Source: Cytophagales bacterium
Lineage (GTDB): Bacteria; Bacteroidota; Bacteroidia; Cytophagales; Cyclobacteriaceae
Direction of reading: 5' to 3'
Length of the DNA stretch: 10,851 nucleotides
NCBI GenBank assembly: GCA_003537495.1
Contig: DPSB01000249.1
Span: 1-10,851 of the forward strand
A program made the position numbers and the translations under genes. The stretch's first letter is position 1. Each line of letters starts with the position of its first letter. Below are positions 7,078 through 10,851 of the stretch, one piece after another. The notes below the pieces were generated by a model. That model made no database searches, had not been told where the DNA came from, and worked only from the letters and a program-made list of their open reading frames with translations.

Positions 7078-7737
7078 ATGAATCAGCTACAGCATGACAA
7101 ACAGCAAGGAACACGCTTTCTTGTCTTTTCAGCATCACTTAGACATGATTCGCTGAATACACGATTGGCAAAATTAGCAGCACTGGTAATCGAAAAAAAT
7201 GGCGGCACGGTTGACTTTGCAAGCATGAATGAGTTTGATTGTCCTTCCTTCAATCAGGATTTGGAAGCAAATAATTCGCATCCAAAAGGCGCTGAAGAAT
7301 TTCGCAAACGCATTTTGGCTAATGACGCTTTCATAATTTCATCTCCTGAGTATAACGGCTCAATGCCTGGTTTACTTAAAAATGCGATTGATTGGGTTTC
7401 AAGATTTCGTCCGCAGCCATTCAATGAGCGCCATGCTTTACTCATGTCCGCTTCTCCTTCAATGGGTGGTGGCAACAAAGCATTGTGGTCGTTGAGGATG
7501 CCTCTGGAACATCTTGGAGCAAATGTTTTTCCAAATATGTTTTCGTTAGCAATGGCACACAAAGCACTCACAGCAGAAGGAAATATAGCAGATGAAACGT
7601 TGTCAAAAAGATTTGAACAGAACCTTGTTGCTTTCATGAATCTTGTTGAAGCCGCCAAGCATTATCCATGCATGAAAAAAGCATGGGTGGAATTTTTAGG
7701 AGAGAAAACTGATGCTATTACAGAGCGCGTGGAGTAA
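7078..7737 (+). CDS. NADPH-dependent FMN reductase (first copy)
   Basis: A 219-residue flavodoxin-fold reductase of the NADPH-dependent FMN reductase family (YieF/ArsH/azoreductase relatives). FMN-phosphate contacts are expected in SASLRHDSLN (18-27), and the isoalloxazine loop is the very typical SPEYNGSMPG (89-98), followed by LLKNAIDWVSR. ASPSMGGG (125-132) is the third flavin-contact loop. Family members reduce FMN, quinones, chromate or azo compounds; I cannot tell which applies. Two tandem stops (TAATAA) end the gene. It is about 80% identical by eye to the paralogue at 9902, with residues 104-148 completely shared, while the DNA of that block differs at many third positions. It probably shares a transcript with the esterase 8 bases upstream. 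Confidence 0.92.
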   Translation: MNQLQHDKQQGTRFLVFSASLRHDSLNTRLAKLAALVIEKNGGTVDFASMNEFDCPSFNQDLEANNSHPKGAEEFRKRILANDAFIISSPEYNGSMPGLLKNAIDWVSRFRPQPFNERHALLMSASPSMGGGNKALWSLRMPLEHLGANVFPNMFSLAMAHKALTAEGNIADETLSKRFEQNLVAFMNLVEAAKHYPCMKKAWVEFLGEKTDAITERVE

Positions 7738-7740
7738 TAA

Positions 7741-7766
7741 ACCTAATGGTGTTAGGTGGTACACCT
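7741..7766 (+). promoter_or_regulatory. Two overlapping inverted repeats in the leader before copB
   Basis: ACCTAA (7741-7746) pairs with TTAGGT (7752-7757), and AGGTG (7754-7758) pairs with CACCT (7762-7766). The two stems share bases 7754-7757, so they cannot form together. This could be a small RNA switch, an operator or chance. It sits between the FMN reductase stop and the copB start, 55 bases before the latter. Confidence 0.25.
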
Positions 7767-7820
7767 GCAAGAATAGAGGCATTTTTGGGTAACAAAACCC
7801 TAAATAACATTTATAAAATA

Positions 7821-9851
7821 ATGGAGCATCATACATCCCACGATCATTCTCAACACAGCATGAATTCCACAAGGGCAAGTGAGGGTCGCGAAGGACATGA
7901 AAGTCACGATAAACATGCGGGGCATAATGTTGCTGATTTCTGGAAACGATTCATCATTAGCACAATAGTATCTATACCTGTGCTTGCCCTATCGCACATG
8001 ATACAACAGTGGTTTGGATTTGAGTTGAGTTTTCAAGGTGACAAATATGTTTTGGCTGTTCTCTCCACCTTCATTTTCATTTACGGAGGTTATCCATTTT
8101 TAAAAGGATTGTATGATGAAGTAAAAGACAATGCTATCGGCATGATGACACTGATTGGTGTAGCCATCACTGTTGCATGGGCTTATAGTGTTGCTGTCAC
8201 TTTCGGTTTGCAGGGCATGGACTTTTATTGGGAAATGGCAACGCTGATAGACATCATGCTCATTGGGCATTATTTCGAAATGAAATCGGTCATGGGCGCA
8301 TCCCGTTCTTTGGAATTACTGGTGAAGATGATGCCCTCTACTGCACATCATTTACTGAACGGGCAAATACATGACATGCCTGTTAGTCATTTGCAAATTG
8401 GCCACTTTGTATTGATTAAGCCAGGTGAAAAAATTCCAGTTGATGGTATTGTAACGGAAGGTGAAAGCTATGTGGATGAGAGTATGCTTACAGGGGAAAG
8501 TAAACCTGTTAAAAAGGAAAAAGACAGTAAAGTAATTGGTGGAGCAGTGAACAGCAATGGTTCACTCACCATACGAGTAGAAAGCACAGGCAAAGACAGC
8601 TATCTGAACAAAGTGGTGAAGCTTGTAGAGGATGCTCAAAAAGTAAAATCTAAAACACAAAATTTTGCTGACCGTGCCGCAAAGGTGTTAACATTTGTTG
8701 CATTAGGCGGTGGTGTTATAACACTTGTTGTTTGGTTGTTGTTAGGTTTTCCATTTGTGTTTGCGTTAGAGCGGATGGTTACTGTAATGGTGATTTCTTG
8801 TCCTCATGCATTGGGTTTAGCCGTTCCATTAGTTGTAGCCATTTCAACGTCCATTGCAGCACAAAAGGGTTTACTCATTCGCAACAGAACAGCCTTTGAG
8901 AATGCACGGTTAATAACAACTATCATTTTTGACAAAACCGGAACGCTTACAAAAGGTTCGCACGAATTGCAGGAAGTAAAAGTGTTGAACTCAAAATTTG
9001 ATGATAAGGAGTTGCTTAGACTTGCATCTGGCATTGAGCAACATTCGGAACATTATATCGCAATTGGTTTAATACGAAAGGTCAAAGAATTGAATATCGC
9101 AATTCCAAAATCAGAAAACTTCAACTACATGCCAGGCAAGGGCTTGGAAGGAACTGTAGAAGGAAAGAATATTAAAGTTGTAGGACCTAATTATCTCAAA
9201 GAACAAAACATCAGCATTACTGAGACAAAGAATGATTTTACAGGTACGGTGGTGTATGTCTTGGTAGACAAGCTAGTAGCCGGGTATTTTACTTTTTCCG
9301 ACCAGATAAGAGAAAGTTCTTTTGAAGCCATTCAAACTCTTAATGAAGCCGGAATTAAAAATTTACTACTTACAGGGGATAACGAATTAGTGGCAAAGAA
9401 GGTAAGTGATGAGTTGAAAATGGATGGCTATTCAGCCAATGTATTGCCCCACCAAAAATTGGAAAGAGTAAAGGAACTTCAGGATAAAGGAGAGTATGTT
9501 GCCATGACTGGCGATGGTGTGAATGATGCGCCCGCTCTTGCTCAGGCGAATGTAGGAATCGCTGTTGGCTCAGGAACAGATGTGGCAGCAGAAACCGCAG
9601 ACATTATTTTGGTAAATTCTGACCCGAAGGATATTGCCAACCTGATTTTATTTGGCAGAGCTACGTACAATAAAATGATCCAAAACCTTTGGTGGGCTGC
9701 GGGATATAATATTGTAGCCATACCGCTTGCAGCAGGTGTTCTTTATCATTGGGGAATCATGTTAAGTCCGGCAGTTGGAGCCGTGCTGATGAGTTTAAGC
9801 ACTATCGTGGTAGCTATAAATGCACAGCTTTTGAAAGCGAAATTCATATGA
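7821..9851 (+). CDS. copB: CopB-type copper-translocating P1B ATPase (CPH motif)
   Basis: The 676-residue product is a heavy-metal P-type ATPase that exports copper across the inner membrane. Motifs in order: a His-rich N terminus (about 1-36) in place of an HMA domain, the actuator TGES (224-227), the intramembrane metal site CPH (327-329), phosphorylated DKTGT with Asp371, TGDN (518-521), TGDGVNDAP (563-571), and the closing helices with YN...P (629-635) and MSLSTIVVAINA (657-668). CPH, a His-rich tail and MSxST define the P1B-3 CopB group. About eight membrane segments are seen. The nucleotide-domain HP signature is altered: SEHYIA (409-414), so Tyr412 replaces the usual proline. I start at ATG 7821 because the His-rich sequence begins there; an ATG at 7746 would add 25 residues with no family resemblance and include the leader dyads. 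It lies between two FMN reductase paralogues. Confidence 0.94.
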   Translation: MEHHTSHDHSQHSMNSTRASEGREGHESHDKHAGHNVADFWKRFIISTIVSIPVLALSHMIQQWFGFELSFQGDKYVLAVLSTFIFIYGGYPFLKGLYDEVKDNAIGMMTLIGVAITVAWAYSVAVTFGLQGMDFYWEMATLIDIMLIGHYFEMKSVMGASRSLELLVKMMPSTAHHLLNGQIHDMPVSHLQIGHFVLIKPGEKIPVDGIVTEGESYVDESMLTGESKPVKKEKDSKVIGGAVNSNGSLTIRVESTGKDSYLNKVVKLVEDAQKVKSKTQNFADRAAKVLTFVALGGGVITLVVWLLLGFPFVFALERMVTVMVISCPHALGLAVPLVVAISTSIAAQKGLLIRNRTAFENARLITTIIFDKTGTLTKGSHELQEVKVLNSKFDDKELLRLASGIEQHSEHYIAIGLIRKVKELNIAIPKSENFNYMPGKGLEGTVEGKNIKVVGPNYLKEQNISITETKNDFTGTVVYVLVDKLVAGYFTFSDQIRESSFEAIQTLNEAGIKNLLLTGDNELVAKKVSDELKMDGYSANVLPHQKLERVKELQDKGEYVAMTGDGVNDAPALAQANVGIAVGSGTDVAAETADIILVNSDPKDIANLILFGRATYNKMIQNLWWAAGYNIVAIPLAAGVLYHWGIMLSPAVGAVLMSLSTIVVAINAQLLKAKFI

Positions 9852-9852
9852 A

Positions 9853-9869
9853 GTCAATATCAAATTGAC
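9853..9869. repeat. Short perfect dyad after copB, upstream of the second FMN reductase
   Basis: GTCAAT (9853-9858) and ATTGAC (9864-9869) are perfect 6-bp inverted arms around ATCAA. It begins two bases after the copB stop, 33 bases before the next ATG. It is AT-rich and has no T-tract, so it is a poor terminator. It may be a binding site or chance. Confidence 0.25.
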
Positions 9870-9901
9870 CAACCTTATTATTAACCAAACGATCTATCAC
9901 C

Positions 9902-10558
9902 ATGTCTAATCAACTGACAAATCAAAACGAGCCATTGAAGATTCTTGTGTTCTCTGCATCGCTAAGAAAAACTTCTTTGAACACAGTGTTGGCGAAATTG
10001 GCGGCAGAAGTCATAGAGAGCATTGGGGGTAAAGTTGATTTCGCAAACATGAATGAGTTTGACTGCCCTTCTTTCAACCAGGATATGGAAGGAAGTTCTC
10101 ATCCAAAAGGTGCAGAGGAACTCAACAGACGGATGCTCGCAAGTGATGCCTTTGTAATTGCATCCCCTGAATACAATGGATCAATGCCCGGCCTCTTGAA
10201 AAATTCGATTGATTGGGTTTCCCGTTTTCGTCCACAACCGTTCAACGAACGTCATGCTTTGCTCATGTCAGCTTCGCCTTCAATGGGTGGGGGCAACAAA
10301 GCTCTTTGGTCTTTAAGGATGCCGCTTGAGCATTTAGGCGCAAGAGTTTTTCCCGATATGTTTTCATTAGCTATGGCGCATAAGGCATTCACACCCGAAG
10401 GAAAAATCATTGATGAAACGTTAGCAAAGCGATTTGGCAGTAACATTATTGCTTTCATGAGTCTGGTTGAGGCAGCAAAAAATTACCCATGCATCAAAAA
10501 AGCGTGGGTTGAATTTCTGGGAGAGCAAACCGATGCAGCTACTGACAGGGTGGAGTAA
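9902..10558 (+). CDS. NADPH-dependent FMN reductase (second copy)
   Basis: A 218-residue paralogue of the reductase at 7078, with the same elements: SASLRKTSLN (18-27), SPEYNGSMPG (88-97) and ASPSMGGG (124-131). Differences cluster at the N terminus (10-70) and near the C terminus (165-190), while the active-site core is unchanged, so both copies are likely active. Synonymous differences are plentiful, so the duplication is old and both copies have been kept under purifying selection. This copy is followed 56 bases later by a SnoaL-like gene, and the SnoaL-like gene at 2070 follows a flavin enzyme, so flavin enzyme and SnoaL-like protein occur side by side twice in this window. The 50-base gap before it holds the dyad at 9853 and no clear promoter. 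The start at 9902 aligns with that of the first copy. Confidence 0.92.
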   Translation: MSNQLTNQNEPLKILVFSASLRKTSLNTVLAKLAAEVIESIGGKVDFANMNEFDCPSFNQDMEGSSHPKGAEELNRRMLASDAFVIASPEYNGSMPGLLKNSIDWVSRFRPQPFNERHALLMSASPSMGGGNKALWSLRMPLEHLGARVFPDMFSLAMAHKAFTPEGKIIDETLAKRFGSNIIAFMSLVEAAKNYPCIKKAWVEFLGEQTDAATDRVE

Positions 10559-10614
10559 ATTACAAAGTAGAACAATCCTAGATTATTTTCTTCATAAACT
10601 ATTCATAAATCATT

Positions 10615-10851
10615 ATGAAAAATTCAGCCAGATCAGTAGTAGAAAAAATGTTCGCTGCATTTGGCAGCGGTGACGTTGAGAAATTTGTAGAAAATGTTTC
10701 TTCCGATACGGTTTGGATCTATCATGGCACTCAAATAATTCCTAAAGGCACCTTCGAGGGAAAAGAAGGAGTTCGCAAATTCGCTAACAACATTTTAAGT
10801 AATACAGAAATCATAAGTTTTGAACCGCAGCAGTATATCTGCGAGGGTAAC
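10615..10851 (+). CDS. SnoaL/NTF2-like protein, 3' end beyond the window (partial)
   Basis: From ATG 10615 a frame runs open for 79 codons to the window edge. The N-terminal residues EKMFAAFGSGDVEKF (10-24), DTVWIYHG (31-38) and GTFEGKEGVRKFANNI (45-60) match the gene at 2070 position for position, so it is a second copy of that SnoaL/NTF2-like lineage. It is truncated by the window end only; there is no sign of a frameshift. The upstream 56 bases contain a short direct repeat, TTCATAAA (10591-10598 and 10602-10609), and no clear promoter. Function is unknown, as for the other copy. Confidence 0.85.
   Translation, partial: MKNSARSVVEKMFAAFGSGDVEKFVENVSSDTVWIYHGTQIIPKGTFEGKEGVRKFANNILSNTEIISFEPQQYICEGN

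Noticed and set aside
7254..7658. A 134-codon minus-strand frame inside the first FMN reductase
   Set aside because: It is the mirror of a strongly conserved coding gene, and a matching shorter minus-strand frame occurs in the paralogue at 10252-10458 only because the plus-strand protein is conserved; no family is recognisable.
7778..7800. Possible terminator (GGGT/ACCC hairpin) before the copper ATPase
   Set aside because: The stem is only four base pairs and has no T-tract after it.
7746..7820. An upstream ATG that would lengthen the copper ATPase by 25 residues
   Set aside because: The added residues have no resemblance to CopB N termini, the start lies within a dyad next to the previous gene's tandem stops, and the His-rich tail typical of CopB begins at the ATG at 7821.

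Overview
The window is a single-strand gene block: fifteen protein-coding genes, all on the + strand, from a member of the Bacteroidota (probably a Cytophagales- or Chitinophagales-like lineage; the order-level guess is weak). The signs are moderate-to-low GC, translation starts preceded by A-rich sequence instead of Shine-Dalgarno motifs, a TAnnTTTG-type -7 promoter element, and protein families in the forms typical of this phylum: YceI, DoxX, a YgiD-type dioxygenase with an RKxFL leader, and a CPH-type copper ATPase with a His-rich N terminus.

Layout. The 3' end of a YceI-like gene (1-72) is followed by a short hairpin. Next comes a run of redox genes: a short-chain dehydrogenase (130-918), a luciferase-like flavin oxidoreductase (931-1995), a small SnoaL/NTF2-fold protein (2070-2477) and a DsbA/FrnE-like thiol oxidoreductase (2506-3417). 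A 128-base gap holds a perfect dyad and a candidate promoter. It is followed by a DoxX membrane protein (3546-4001), a second SDR (4021-4776) and a lipoprotein with an ester-cyclase-like NTF2 domain (4806-5390). A strong intrinsic terminator lies at 5405-5438. The second half starts with a YgiD/LigB extradiol dioxygenase (5469-6356, GTG start). Its stop overlaps the start of an alpha/beta-hydrolase carboxylesterase (6353-7069). An NADPH-dependent FMN reductase (7078-7737), a CopB-type P1B ATPase (7821-9851), a close paralogue of the FMN reductase (9902-10558) and a second SnoaL-like gene cut by the window edge (10615-10851) complete it.

How it may work together (inference). The gene content looks like an electrophile/quinone/oxidative-stress detoxification island. 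It combines flavin-dependent quinone or azo-type reductases, a ring-cleaving dioxygenase coupled to a serine esterase, a DoxX membrane protein next to a thiol oxidoreductase, two SDRs and an LLM oxidoreductase for carbonyl and flavin chemistry, small NTF2-fold proteins, and a copper exporter. The content parallels the MhqR regulon of Bacillus (dioxygenase + MhqD esterase + MhqP DoxX + nitro/azoreductase), but the dioxygenase and reductase are from other protein families. No transcription regulator is visible in the window. No tRNA, rRNA, CRISPR array, insertion sequence or phage gene was recognised, and no stretch longer than about 130 bases lacks a gene.
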